Assembly: GCA_001939145.1 (NCBI GenBank)
Contig: LSRX01001308.1
Location: forward strand, 1-64,000
Origin: Symbiodinium microadriaticum
Taxonomy: Eukaryota > Sar > Dinophyceae > Suessiales > Symbiodiniaceae
Reading direction: 5' to 3'
Length of the DNA: 64,000 bases
In this document: in pieces, positions 19,832 to 30,611 of the stretch
How positions within the stretch are numbered: position 1 is the first letter of the stretch
Layout: every line of letters starts with the position of its first letter
Program-made: the position numbers and the translations under genes
Notes under the pieces: generated by a model
The model's input: only the letters and a program-made list of their open reading frames with translations
What the model was told of the DNA's origin: nothing
Databases searched by the model: none

Positions 19832-21334
19832 CAAAGGCGCCTCCTTGTGATCTCCTTGGCTGTGGCTCTGGTAATCCATCTGAGGCCTGCGGTGTATGTT
19901 ACATTCTGCTCTCCTTGGTGCAGAGCCGGGCAGGCTTGGGTCCCTCTTCGTGACCCTCGGCCGTGCAGAAGGCGGCGCGATCCCAACGTAGTATGTTCTG
20001 CTGGGAGCGATCATCATGTCTCGGCTAGGGGCTGTGTCGTTTGCATCGGTCTTCCATGATGTGGGCGTCTCGCCATGTCATTCAGCTGCCGAAGAAGTAT
20101 ACTCGTTAGAGAATGTGTTCCGTCGAGACAGCACCTGCAGGTCCACGTCGGTTGCTGCTTGGAGCAGTGGGCAGTCTGCTAGGCCAGGGAAGCAGACCTG
20201 AAATACATCGCACACATAAATCAGAATCAGATTGTGATCGTCCTAGTCTGCGTCAGACGTCGTTGTCTTTGTCGTTGATATCGTTGTCGCTCATCCTCAT
20301 CACCATCATGTTGTCACTTCCTTGCTGCTCTACGACCCAAATCTTGTGGGTTGAGGGGTATGAACGCGACTAAGCGACTTGAATTCCAAGCAAAACCCTG
20401 CACTCTAAACCAGCACAAAATGGCTGTGGCTTGAGGATCAAGTAAAGTCTGCCGGCCGTTTGCCAAGATCATGTATTTTCCGCAGTTCCACAGGCATGGT
20501 GTTTCCGCTTCTCTTGGTGCTCATGGGCCTTTGATCTGCTCCACGCCATGTCCAGGTGAGCTCCAGAATTTCGGGTGTGTTTATAGGGTTGCACAGGGTT
20601 TATGCCGCTTCGTAGGCTTCTGTCTGAAATTAGGGCTTTCTGGGTCTTTGTTTCGGAGGCTTGAGTCCCGTTCAACGGCGTGCTAAGTGTGTGCGAAGCC
20701 CTTGTGAGCGCCTCCCTTCCGTTCCTTCACATCCGGTGCCGCTGCCGTGCGTGGATCCCCCGCACCCAGGGCCCGAGGCCACGACTCCCCCAGTGGGCGA
20801 AGTCTTTGTTCCCAGTGCAGGATTCGGGTCCTTCAAGTGCGCGCGAATCGGCTCACTGCCTCAGAGCCTGACGACTCAATACCAGCTGTCAAAATCTTCA
20901 AAGAGCCGGTTGCCAAGATGATGCTGACCCACACCACCCTGTTGTATGCCAAGCAAGAAAGGATTGCACAGTAGCTTGAAGTTATTGGCAGCCATCCCTC
21001 AACCACACGTGAAGTTCCCATGTGAAGGTCTCAACGTTGGAACACCGAAAGCCAGCACCAGAAGACATACTCCAAAGTTGGCGAACATGCATATAAACAT
21101 AACATGGCCTTGTGCTTGGTGTTTTGCCCTTGTTGTCGTCCTCGGTGTCGTCATCTTCGTCCTCGTGCCCCTCGGCACTTCTTCATGCATCGCGACGAAA
21201 GTTCCTTGTGGCCGAAGGTTTTTCCCGCCAGTCTGCGCAGGCCCGTTGATCTTAGCATCCCTTTTTCGCCCGTTCGCGTAGCAAGCGCTCGGCTGTGACC
21301 ATTCGAAGGCTCAGAGCAGCTTCAGCACAGAGAA
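19832..21334. other. No gene recognised
   Basis: Only short frames. A serine/leucine-rich frame near 20260-20330 reflects GTTGTC repeats. Nothing else is supported. Confidence 0.4.
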
Positions 21335-21844
21335 GTGGGATGGTTCGTTTCTGGACACCAGCAGAGACTGCAAGGAGAATGCCTGGCGCCCAGAAGTGGT
21401 ATTTTTCCTCTTTCACAGTCTTTCTGGCTGGCAGGGCGAGTTGGGGACCCCAGAGGGTGTGCAGAACTCAGGAGCGTCAAGGCGGGTAGCACGGTTTTTG
21501 TTGAGTCTGGCTGCTTTGAGACTTGCCTGCGGAACATTGATGCGCTGGGCGGCTATGCCACGATCTTGGGGAAGGCCCAGCTGCCTTTAAAGCATTCAAA
21601 GGTTCGTAGCAGCCATATGCGCCGCGCAAGGACTCCCCGAAGGGCGACGTGTGGGAGTGCCTTGCGGAGTGCCTCGGCCTGCCTTCAGTTCGCTGAGCAG
21701 CTTGAGCAGTCTGCCAGGTATGACGACAAAAACATAGAAGTTCCCTTCAAGGAGAAGGGAGGCAAAAAAGCCAAGGGAAAATGGTTCAGCAACAAGAAGC
21801 TGGAAGTGAAAGGAATCGAGCTTGGGCCTCCGCACTTTCTCTAG
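21335..21844 (+). CDS. Unrecognised ORF with a basic C-terminal tail
   Basis: Open frame ending at TAG 21842-21844. The last 50 residues look coding: LQFAEQLEQSARYDDKNIEV followed by a Lys/Gly-rich stretch and IELGPPHFL. An internal segment, SVKAGSTVFVESGCFETCL, also looks protein-like. I recognise no domain. It may be a terminal exon with some intron read through. Codon use is GC-rich like the other exons. Confidence 0.3.
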   Translation: MGWFVSGHQQRLQGECLAPRSGIFPLSQSFWLAGRVGDPRGCAELRSVKAGSTVFVESGCFETCLRNIDALGGYATILGKAQLPLKHSKVRSSHMRRARTPRRATCGSALRSASACLQFAEQLEQSARYDDKNIEVPFKEKGGKKAKGKWFSNKKLEVKGIELGPPHFL

Positions 21845-21962
21845 GCCGCTCCCACGAGCACTCTCCTCGTCCTTTTGTTTGAGGTGGGAGGATGGCACCG
21901 TCTGGGAAAAGATGGAGTACAAGGCCCGGATCTAAACTTTGAATCCAACATGAAAGCAATAA

Positions 21963-21965
<3 letters not shown>

Positions 21966-22041
<76 letters not shown>
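21966..22041. repeat. (TA)n microsatellite, about 38 units
   Basis: Uninterrupted AT dinucleotide run. Long Tyr/Ile frames reading through it are artefacts. Confidence 0.98.
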
Positions 22042-22044
<3 letters not shown>

Positions 22045-22954
22045 TTTGTTTTACTCGCAAAACACGGGCCCGTATTCCGACGCACCCTCTATATTTAATA
22101 TAGCCGTGCCTGGTTTTCAGATCATCAACTCCCCGAACGAGCAGATGGATCCGCTTGGCTTGGCTCGCCTTGGCATGATTTGCGAGCATGGGTGCCACAC
22201 CCGAGGTCTATCTTGAAGTTGTAGTCAACAGGTGTGCCATCATCTTTTTTCGGTGTCTCAAGCTACCGCCTGCTGCCAGATCAAAAGAAAGGGTGAAAAG
22301 CCAGAGGGAACGCCAAAGTGATCTGGAGCTTGCGGCATCAGCGCCTCAACGCTTGAGCTTCCAACTTCTATGTGATCGTGCCGGTGCGGATGTGTCCAAC
22401 ATCTCTAGCTTTGTGGTCTTGTCCACACTCAGTGTCGTTGCCTCTGTTTCACGCGGATGTGTAGGCAGCACAAGGAGTTGCGCCTGTGCCAGCAATTTTC
22501 TGACATAATAAAGTGAGTCGGACCTGAGATGTCCAGAGCGACGCCAGACCCAGAGGCCTCGTTTCAGTTCTCTTGTGCGCGCCGGCGCCTCGCGGCCGAG
22601 AAAAAAGGAAACGGTCCCGTCTTCCTGCGCTTCCTTCCACGGGGACGGTGGACTTGGCGGGTGCCTCATTCGCTTCTCGTGGCTCGAAGTCGAAGGAAGC
22701 GCCCGGTAGAAGCTTCCGGCTCAGAATGCCTGGGTCGGAGGAAGATGCCGTACCTGTCCCAACGGCCGGGGGAAGCAGAGACTGCCCGCACGAAGCAGAA
22801 AAGTCGAGCAGAGTGGCTCAAATTGACAGGCATCGAGGGAAGACAACCTCGCATATGATCTCAAGAACATGGCCGCCTACGACATCTCGCCCATGTGCGG
22901 ACCCATGTGCGTTTGTGCATTCTGCCTCTGCCTATGCAGCTGTCTGTCTTTGTT
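22042..22954. other. No gene recognised
   Basis: Frames at 22529-22956 are Arg/Lys/Pro-rich without family likeness. The stretch leads into the telomere-like tract that borders Retroelement II. Confidence 0.4.
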
Positions 22955-22982
22955 AACCCTAAACCCTAAACCCCTAAACCCT
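22955..22982 (-). repeat. Telomere-like CCCTAAA tract at the left edge of Retroelement II
   Basis: AACCCTAAACCCTAAACCCC and further C-rich units, about 57 bp left of repeat A1. A matching C-rich tract lies just right of B2, at 30697-30752. Confidence 0.8.
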
Positions 22983-23038
22983 CTGTGGACAAACCGCTGC
23001 AGAAAAAGGCCCTCATAAAAAACAAAACGGAAACCCCT

Positions 23039-23083
23039 GAACACTAAGGCTGAAGCTTCCGATGCACATACGTGCTCAAGCAT
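23039..23083 (+). repeat. Split direct repeat A1
   Basis: 45 bp beginning GAACACTAAGGCTGAAGC and ending GTGCTCAAGCAT; identical to A2 at 30541-30585. Confidence 0.95.
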
Positions 23084-23349
23084 GGACCTTGCTAAGGTGG
23101 TGAGTCTGGCTCTTCAGGGTTCTGTTTCCAACTGGTGGGGTCTGGGCTGCCCTGCACATTGCTCTGGCAGTCTTACGGTGCTTGGACTTTCGTTCGGCTG
23201 CGGGGCCTCCTTTGGATTTTTGGCTGCCTTGGTCTTCTTCAGGACCGCCCTGTTTGCCCCTGTGGCCCAGTCTGCCTTTGTCCCTGACTCCTCACCTTCG
23301 CCTTCATTCCCTCAGCGGCCTTCCTCTCTTCGACTCCGTGGCTATTTGC

Positions 23350-23967
23350 ATGAGTAGGAGGCCTCTGGCAGAGACCGTCCGCTCTCTTGTGGACGCCCTT
23401 CGAGGCGCTCTTGCTGAGATCGAAGCTGACTCAGGTGCTGAGTGGGAGGTTGTGGATAGTCCTAGGGACTCTAGGGTTGTTAGTGGACTTGGTTCTAGTA
23501 GCGCGTCAGCTGCAGCGGCCCCGAGTGCTGCTCCTCTTCCTGCCTTTGCCTACCGCCACAACGCTACCGCGTCTCCTTCTCGTTCTGCTCCTGCTGGCCC
23601 TAGCCTGGGTGACCCTTTGTCTGGAGAGGCCCTTTTCTTGGTTAACAGCCTTCGGCCTTCTGACCGTCTTCTTAGGGCTACCCGTGCGTGGCAGTCAGGT
23701 CTTCAGGCAGGTGCCGTTCTCCGAGGTGAACGTGCGGTGGTCGAACCCACCCCAGTGTTGGCGACTCGCAGTCGCGTGTACATTGTGCTGCGTTGCCGTG
23801 GCTGCACCGAGCCTCGCTACTTCACTTCCTTCGGAAGGTTCAAGACTTTTGTGGGCGCTTTGGAGCGCAGCGACACAGTGTGTCACGGTTTCCCGACGGA
23901 GGGAGAGTGCAGAGTCTACGCTTTGGCCGCCCGGGTCCCTTTCCCAGAGGCTTCGCAATGGAGCTGA
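23350..23967 (+). CDS. ORF1 of Retroelement II
   Basis: Start chosen at ATG 23350 (MSRRPLAETVRSLVDALR), where a helical start fits the family; the frame is open upstream but of low quality. A Ser/Ala-rich linker follows, then SLRPSDRLLRATRAW. At about residues 140-190 comes VYIVLRCRGCTEPRYFTSF, ending HGFPTEGECRVYALAA. The last block (YxVLR, a phenylalanine strand, then HGFxTxxEAxxY) resembles the hybrid-binding domain found before RNase H1 and in caulimovirus viroplasmin. That assignment is my inference. Its stop TGA (23965-23967) overlaps the gag start in ATGGAGCTGA, suggesting coupled translation or a shifted reading. The frame appears intact. Confidence 0.55.
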   Translation: MSRRPLAETVRSLVDALRGALAEIEADSGAEWEVVDSPRDSRVVSGLGSSSASAAAAPSAAPLPAFAYRHNATASPSRSAPAGPSLGDPLSGEALFLVNSLRPSDRLLRATRAWQSGLQAGAVLRGERAVVEPTPVLATRSRVYIVLRCRGCTEPRYFTSFGRFKTFVGALERSDTVCHGFPTEGECRVYALAARVPFPEASQWS

Positions 23968-25527
23968 TTCAGGAGTTTCTTCAGTCACCCGCCGATGCCG
24001 GAGCTTTGGTCCTCGAGCTCCCCTGCGTGCCGCCCAGGCCTTGTGTGTTTGTGCCCCTGCTAATGCGAGATGGCGGTGTCTTGGCAGCTGTTCCAGCGGG
24101 AGCTCTCGACGATGCCTTGTTAGCGGCCGGACAAGGGGGTGGGCCCGAGCTCTTGGTTGGTCCTTCTACGATCCTGACTGTTCCTCTTTCCGAAGAAGAG
24201 GAAGAGGGGACCCTGATCCCCAACGGCGAGTCGGCCGAGGTAGTGGTAGTGGACTTTGCCCTGGAAATTGCCACCCACCTGTCGCGATACGACCCTGTCA
24301 CCTCGCCCGTCGAGGTTTTGCCGTTTGTCAAGGATATGCCTCACCAGTTGCTTGTGCATGGCGACGCCCAGCGCCTGGCCCGAGCCTGGGTCACCACCGC
24401 CGCGGGCGAACGAATGGCCTTTTACTCCGCAGCCGAGGAAATAGAGGTAGAGGCACCCCCTGCCTAGGCCAGGCACCCAAGAAGCGAGCTCCCAAGGCAA
24501 AGCGCACCACTACGGCCCAGCTTGCCGAGAGCATGGACTCCATGTTGGCCCTGCTGCCGGCCCTGACTCAGCAGGTTCAGGAGATTGCTGCAAAACAGAA
24601 GGAGCTGGAAGAAAGGCCCATGTCCTTGCAGGCTCCAGTCGGCGAGGCTACTGCAAGCCATCGCCAACCGATTGTGCCGCCAATGGTTTCTTTTGGGGAG
24701 GCTCTGGGCTCCCTCCGGACTGTTCTAGGAGCTCCTCCCAAGACGCGGGCCCCTGTGCTGCAGAACCCTCCGCCTGTGCCGCCTGCCCCGGTGCCCGAGG
24801 AGATCACAATCGACGAGGCCGCTGGAGAAGTGATGCTGCCCCTCCGGGCTTCCCCTATGGAGGACGCGATGCTTCAGCAGACCCGGGCCCTTGGCACTTT
24901 AGCTGCCCACCTGGTTTCTCAAACGGATGCTGCCGAGCCTTCCTTGGCTGCCCTAGGGTCCGGCGCGCTTGGGTCTCGAGGTGCCAGCAAGCGCGAGAAG
25001 CTTCAGGAGCAGCTGGCCAACAGGACTGGCAACTTTATGCTTCAGGTGAGTCAGCAGGCCCTTCGTCGCCTCGCTCCTGCCGAGCCTGCAGCCAAAGGTC
25101 TTTGGGCATAGTGTTCTGGCTGCTTGCCAACATAGCAGACACAATGTTGGCCGGGGACACGGCTGGAGCCGAGGAGCTGCTTGCCCTCACGATGATAGCG
25201 GTCGAGCAAGCTGCCCAAGACAACGGGAGCTGGGACATAGGATACCTTTTGTGTTTGCAGGAGGATCCTCCTCACCAGCTGTTCCAGAGCCGCCCGCAGA
25301 GCCAAAACCCGCGGCTGAGAGCGTTCGGGGCTTTGACACCCCAAGCATGGGCCACGACCGCCCTCAGCTACATCCGAGAGATCGATCTGATCCAGACCCG
25401 TCGTTCCGAAGCGGTGGGGGGTTCCAAGGCGAAGGCTGCTCCAGTGGATCCCGAGGTGACACCTGCCTCTCGGCCGCCGCGGCGGCCCCGGTTCCCAAAA
25501 GCTCCGAAGGCTGCTGCTTCTTCCTGA
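23958..25527 (+). pseudogene. Gag-like ORF of Retroelement II
   Basis: Starts at ATG 23958 inside the end of ORF1. The first frame runs MELIQEFLQSPADAG to 24467. The protein continues in another frame with APKKRAPKAKRTTTAQLAES, then a helical coiled-coil-like stretch, PPVPPAPVPEE, and GSRGASKREKLQEQL to a stop at 25109-25111. A third frame carries WLLANIADTMLAGD, VEQAAQDNGSWDIGYLL and a basic Pro/Lys tail to TGA 25525-25527. Two frameshifts therefore break it. Family members have one continuous protein here. The basic C-terminus probably binds RNA. No zinc knuckle is seen, unlike the gag of Retroelement I. Confidence 0.6.
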
Positions 25528-25660
25528 GGATGGTCTGGCCAGCTGGGTGTGCTGAAACGAGCGCCTGCTTTTATTGGCTGCCCTCTTCTCCTTTTGCGGG
25601 TTCTAGGGTTACCCTAGGCCCTAGGTTCAGCAAGCCCCGCCGTTTGTGGTTTAGTGGCCC

Positions 25661-27583
25661 TTGCCCCTGCCTCTTCCGAGTGATGCTACCAATGAGTTGC
25701 ACCCGGCTTGCGCCGCTGGGCCTGTACGGCTAGGTGGCCACTTTCCTGAGAGGCTTGGTCCGTGCTCGAATTCACCTTTGCCCAAAGACAAGGAGCCTTC
25801 TTCGGCCCGGTGCCCTTTGTCTCGCGGCGCTGCTTTGCATGTTCCGGCCGGTGCCTTTGAAGGAGACCCCGGCTTGCCCTCTGCACCTTCTACGACACCC
25901 CCTCTCTTGAGCTTTCGCGCTTTCGGCCTTAGCCTTGCTGCCAGGATTGGGCGGACACGTGGCAGTTTTGGGGCTTTTCTTGTGTCAACGCTGCATCTCC
26001 TCCAGGAGCTTCCACCAGCCCCTGCTCAGGCTCTCTTTCCGTTGCCGGTGCCTTTTCCAGGATGTTTCCAGCACGTCCCCTCCTCTAAAGGTTCTAGGGT
26101 ACGTTCGCGGATTGCTGTTAGACGGGTTGTGCACGTGGCCGTGATGGCCTGCAATTTCCTGTTTTCGGGCTGCCGCATCCCTTCCCTTAAGAGTCTTCGC
26201 CGGCGACCGAATCGAAGCCAAGCCCAGGCGATCTTCTACATCGCCAAGCTTTGCCGAGCCTGCGGCGCCGTAGAGCCATTTGCTGTGAGCTCTGCTGGGC
26301 GCCGATCTGCACAGCTCCATGCGAGCCTAGGTGAGCTTTCGGAGCACCTGACTTGGATTGGCCCGGGCATTGATCCCTACGGCCCTTTGTTCCACGGTGC
26401 TGCTCCCTCTCTTCATGCCACAGATGACCAGCCTAGGCCCGCTCCTTTTGATGAGCCAATGGCCTGCAAGAACCCTACGAGCTTGGGGTCTACTGCTCCG
26501 CCGCCTGCTGAGATTGGGCCCCTACGTCCTTACTCTGGCCTCAATGCGGGCCGTCTCAAGATATCTGGCAAGGCGAACTGGGACCCGGTCCCCTTCCTGG
26601 ATGATGACCCCGACCTGTGCATGGCATTTCTAGAACCGGACGTGCTGCTGTACGGGGGTGAGCCGCCTTCTGAGGTCCCTTGCCTGGCAAGAGAGAGCGA
26701 GCAGGAGCTTTTGGCACTTGCCTAGAAGTGGGATGAGAATCTCAAGGAGAGCTATGATGACCAGGCTTCCCCTGCTGATGCCGTAAAGGTCTTCAATTGC
26801 TACAAAGACCGGCTGTGTGACCGCCAGATCGGGGATCGCCGTTCCCGGAACTTCAGAGAACGGGCCCTTCGTGGGCCATCGACTAGCCTTCCCTGCGGCC
26901 CTATCCTCTTCGGCTTGGGCCTCGAGCCTTCTTGCCAAACCCTGAGGATTGCAATTACCGACCGAAAGGATTTCTATCATCAGCTGAGGTCGGGGCCAAG
27001 GAAAGCTGTGCACAATTCTGTGTATCCCTCTCTCAAGGAGGTCGATTTGACAGGCACGCGTGCCTTTGCTGACCTCCTCGCCAGGAGAAGTCGTGAGTGC
27101 CCGCGGGGCTGCTGTGAACACCCCTCGCTTCTGGTGGCCCCGGTGGCAGCCAGCATGGACCGCCTGGTCCCCTGCTTCCAGGGGGTTTTTCAGGGTGATC
27201 ATTTAGGTGTAGAGGTCGCTACCAGTGCTCACCGGCGACTCTTGCAGCGTTTTGATCTCCTTCAGCCAGGCCAGGAATTGCGAGCAGGCCACATGTTTCC
27301 GGACAGCAGCCATCTTCAAGGGTTAGTCATTGATGACTTCTATGCAATTAGAATAGAACCTCCGGGCTCCGACCCAGAGGCATCACGGGCTGTTAAGAGC
27401 CTTGAAGATGCTGCCGCGGCCTATGCCAAGTATGAGCTGCTCGGCTCTACCGAGAAAGACGTTCGAGGCGCCGAGGTCGCCAAGGTCGCCGGCATAGAAA
27501 TCGACGCGTCTCCGAGGTCGCGGGCCTTAGGGGTGGTTCCTGCAGGAGCTCCCCATGCAAAACGTTTGTCTTTGGCTGTTTGA
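25661..27583 (+). pseudogene. Reverse transcriptase of Retroelement II
   Basis: The first frame (25661-26725) is a Pro/Leu-rich N-terminal region ending with NWDPVPFLDDDPDLCMAF. The TAG at 26723-26725 interrupts it. After a frame change the next part has DAVKVFNCYKD and RQIGDRRSRNFRE, then RT motif A, ITDRKDFYHQL (Asp codon 26969-26971), a motif-B-like segment VFQGDHLGVEVATSAHRRLL, and motif C, GLVIDDFYAI (catalytic DD at 27332-27337). GSTEKDVRGAEVAKVAGIEI follows as the thumb. IDDF in place of YxDD is usual for this dinoflagellate family. The stop and frame changes make this copy non-functional without suppression. Confidence 0.7.
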
Positions 27584-28662
27584 TGGGGGGATGGACCTCG
27601 GTCCTGATTTATCGTCGTCCGCTCATGGCTGTGCTGTCTCAGGCCTTCAGGGTCTATCGTGCCGACCAGCTTGATCCCTCGCGACCCAAGGTGCTACCCC
27701 TGTCTAGGCAAGTTGCCGATGAGCTGGCCCTCTGTGCTGCTTTAGCTCCGTTGGCGGCCTCGGACCTTGCTGCCCCGTGGGATCATGCTTTGTATGCCAC
27801 CGACAGCAGTGATAGTAGGGCGGCCATCGTGAGTGCAAAGATTCCTGAGGAGTTGTCGAGGGCGCTCTGGCGAGGCTCCGATCGAAAAGGGGCTGCTACA
27901 AAGCTCCTATCGCGCGCTCAGGCCTGCCTCAAGAAGGCCGAGCTTTTCTTTGAAGAGACCCTTGGAGACGAAGTTTGGGGAGGAGGTGAAAAGGAACACT
28001 GGGCTCCGGGGCCCTCCGCCTCCTGCTCTCCCTGCCCTCGGCCTGTGGGGTTCCGTTTCCACTTCTTGCAGTTAGGGAGCACTTCTTCGTATATCCCCGA
28101 CTGCCTCTTTTCTCGTGGTTGGTCCGTGGGCCCTGTCTTGGACCCAACTTTCTCTCCTCATTATGATTTATGTGAGGATCCTTTTCTCCTGTGGCTACTC
28201 CATCTGCTGGAAGCTGGGAAGCTTGACTCTCTCTTGATTTCGCTTCCCGGCTCTACCTTTTCCTCGGCTGCGCGGCCGATTCTTCGCACCTTCCGCAAGC
28301 CTTTCGGTGACTGCTCCTCCCCTAAGGTCGCGAGAGAGAACCTTACGATGCATCGGGCGCTCCTGCTCTTCAGTGTTTCCTGGCGCTTGGGAATCCCCTG
28401 CATGATGACGCAGCCGGGAGCTAGCATTGCTCCCTCTTTGCCTGCTTGGGCTGCCCTTGCCAAGAAAGATGATGTGATTCAGCTCCGGTTGCCTCCTGCT
28501 CTCGGCCGTTCCTTGGTGCTCCTTGTGCACGGCCTACCGGCCCGGGCCCTTCTTGCTTCCCCTCCTGGATTTGATTCCGGGCCCATGCTTGCGATGATGG
28601 TGCTGTGCTCCCGTGGGCTGGTGCCATCTCTGAGGCATTCTCGCAAGGCCTTAAAAGGTTAG
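27580..28662 (+). pseudogene. RNase H start with nested methyltransferase-like domain
   Basis: The frame opens MGGWTSVLIYRRPLMAVLSQ, then HALYATDSSDSRAAIVSA, whose Asp (27802-27804) looks like the first RNase H acid. From about 28040 the sequence resembles the C5-methyltransferase-like domain seen in relatives: FHFLQLGSTSSYIP stands where FLEVCGGAGVVS is usual, and SLPGSTFSSAA (28240-28266) stands where APPCTTFS is usual. Both the SAM-binding glycines and the catalytic Cys are missing, so the domain is probably dead in this copy. The next RNase H acids appear only after it, in the following ORF, so the domain seems inserted within RNase H. Confidence 0.5.
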
Positions 28663-29558
28663 TCGATGCCCGCTCTCGCTGTGAAATTGAGCCTTTTGGC
28701 CTTGAGAGTGTTCTGGTTGATGACCTGGCCCAGAGTCTGGAGTGGAAGCTCGTTGCGGCATGGAACTGGCGTCGCGAGCGTCACATAAACGTTCATGAGA
28801 CAGGGGCCTACAAGCACCTTTGTATGCGAAAGGCCCGGGGGCCTATTCCGAGTCGGTTTGCTTCTATGATCGACTCGAATGTGTCTAGGTGTGCCATCAG
28901 CAAAGGCCGTTCACCTTCGTCGGCACTCACTTCTGAGCTGCGAGAGATTTCTGCTCTGAGCCTGGCTTTTGGACTTTACGGCGCTTTGCCGTTTACGCCA
29001 ACTCGTCTTATGCCGGCGGATGCTCCCTCAAGCCAAGCTCCGATCCCTCTCCCCTTGGCAGGGACGCCTCTTCATGAAAAGTACCCTCTTGAGGCTCTCG
29101 GCTCCCTTCCTCGGCTTAAGCGTTGGGCTGCCAACTGGGTCCGCCTTGTCCTGCTGTCAGCTGCTTGGTGTCCTCCCCTCCCGGGCGATCGTTTTGCTAC
29201 AGTCCCGGCGCTTCTTTACCGGCCTCCTCTTTTCGACTTTGACGCCTCTCGTGGATTTCCCGGAGAGGGCCCGGCCTCACCAGTGTCCTTCAGGGTTGGG
29301 GTCTGGGTCTGGGTTTCCAGGGCTTGCCTCGTAGGGGCTATGCCGTGCCGCCATGGAAGCTTGGAACCAAGAAACTCAGGTGACTGGAACAGACTTGAAG
29401 GAAGAAGGGATCGCCCTTTGCCTAAGGCCGACCTGTGGAAAGGGCCACTCAGTCTGCAAGGGATTCCCTCTGGAGTGCTTTCATGGCCTGGTGTCGCAGC
29501 GAAGCCATTCCTGAAGAGACCTTTGGACCGGAAGGCCCTATCGACGTGGACGTCATAA
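28605..29558 (+). pseudogene. RNase H second half and linker of Retroelement II
   Basis: Overlaps the preceding frame by 58 bp in a different register. HINVHETGAYKHL has Glu at 28797-28799, and FASMIDSNVSRCAISKGRS has Asp at 28872-28874; these match the second and third acids of an RNase H fold of the DIRS type. A Pro-rich linker (SLPRLKRWAANWVRLVLL, FDFDASRGFPGEGP) then leads to the recombinase. The last 120 bp overlap the recombinase ORF in another frame and are probably not coding here. Confidence 0.5.
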
Positions 29559-30427
29559 ATGCTGTGATGTCACGTTTTGGGCGTGCTCTGTATGAAGCAG
29601 GGAGGCCTTACAACCACTATTCAGAGACCGTCAATGCACTCGCCAGCCGGGTGCCAAAGATCAGGAGGCTTTTGCAACCATCCTGGGACGTCGCCTTCCA
29701 GTGGCAGCGCTTGGAGCCTCACATACATCATCAGGCGATGCCTTGGCAAGTTCTTCTTGCCCTGGTTACGGCTGCTTTGTTCTGGGGCTGGTTGGATGTT
29801 GCAGGTTTGTTGGCTTTGGCTTGGGGAGGCCTGGGACGCATAGGAGAGCTCTTTGCTGCTACGCGAGCTGACCTGGTCCTGCCGGCGGATGTACAAGGTA
29901 CCATCGACTACGTCCTCCTGGCGATCAGGGAACCGAAGACTCGAAACACCGCGGCCCGTCATCAGACTCTGAAGCTGGACCAGCCTCAGTTGATGAGGGT
30001 TGTTTCCCTGGCTTTCTTCCGAAAGCATAGAGCCCAGTTCCTGTGGCCCTTCTCGCCTGGTACTTTTCGGCAGCGCTTTGCAAAACTGACAGAAGCTCTC
30101 GAGCTGGGGTGCTTCAAGGACAGCGGCCTTCGTCCTCTAGACCTTGGGTCATTGAGGGCGGGGGGTGCTACATGGTTACTGCACGCTACTGAAAACGGTG
30201 AGTTGGTACGCAGACGCGGTCGCTGGCTAAATGCCAAGGTCATGGAAATTTACATCCAAGAGGTTTCGTCGGTACTGTTTCTTTCGAAACTACAAGACCG
30301 CGTGGCGAGGCGAATTGTTGATATGATGCAGCTCTTCCCCGCCATGCTCAGCCAAGCTGAGCTCTACGAGCAATTTGGGTACCCTCCTTCGTCGTGGTTC
30401 TCTTTGTCTGCCGTTGGTCGGGCTTGA
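29435..30427 (+). CDS. Tyrosine recombinase of Retroelement II
   Basis: 330 codons ending TGA 30425-30427; apparently intact. N-terminal helical SAM-like region: DSLWSAFMAWCRSEAIPEET and INAVMSRFGRALYEAGRPYN. Catalytic region: box A, WGGLGRIGELFAATRADL, with Arg at 29837-29839; box B, DLGSLRAGGATWLLHA, with Arg at 30155-30157; then RRRGRWLNAKVMEIYIQEVS with the likely nucleophile Tyr at 30251-30253. The usual His of HxxR is not present (LGSLR), as in related dinoflagellate copies I recall. The enzyme would insert the circular cDNA at short homologous sites. It lies just left of the B1-A2-B2 repeats, the expected place in PAT/Ngaro-type elements. Confidence 0.85.
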   Translation: MERATQSARDSLWSAFMAWCRSEAIPEETFGPEGPIDVDVINAVMSRFGRALYEAGRPYNHYSETVNALASRVPKIRRLLQPSWDVAFQWQRLEPHIHHQAMPWQVLLALVTAALFWGWLDVAGLLALAWGGLGRIGELFAATRADLVLPADVQGTIDYVLLAIREPKTRNTAARHQTLKLDQPQLMRVVSLAFFRKHRAQFLWPFSPGTFRQRFAKLTEALELGCFKDSGLRPLDLGSLRAGGATWLLHATENGELVRRRGRWLNAKVMEIYIQEVSSVLFLSKLQDRVARRIVDMMQLFPAMLSQAELYEQFGYPPSSWFSLSAVGRA

Positions 30428-30456
30428 GCCCGGACAGTCTGGGTAACATGGGTGGA

Positions 30457-30540
30457 GGCAAACGCTGTGCGTGAGCGCACTTGTACACCTAGCAGGAGCA
30501 GCCAAAAGGTGCGAGTGACTGTGCACATAGCTGAAGCCTT
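30457..30540 (+). repeat. Split direct repeat B1
   Basis: 84 bp beginning GGCAAACGCTGTGCGTGAGC and ending ATAGCTGAAGCCTT; identical by eye to B2. Confidence 0.95.
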
Positions 30541-30585
30541 GAACACTAAGGCTGAAGCTTCCGATGCACATACGTGCTCAAGCAT
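30541..30585 (+). repeat. Split direct repeat A2
   Basis: 45 bp identical to A1; directly abuts B1. Confidence 0.95.
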
Positions 30586-30611
30586 CCCACCACTCCACTC
30601 CCGCCGACCAC

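Noticed and set aside
21786..22216. Three ORFs rich in alternating Tyr-Ile
   Set aside because: Translation of the (TA)n run.
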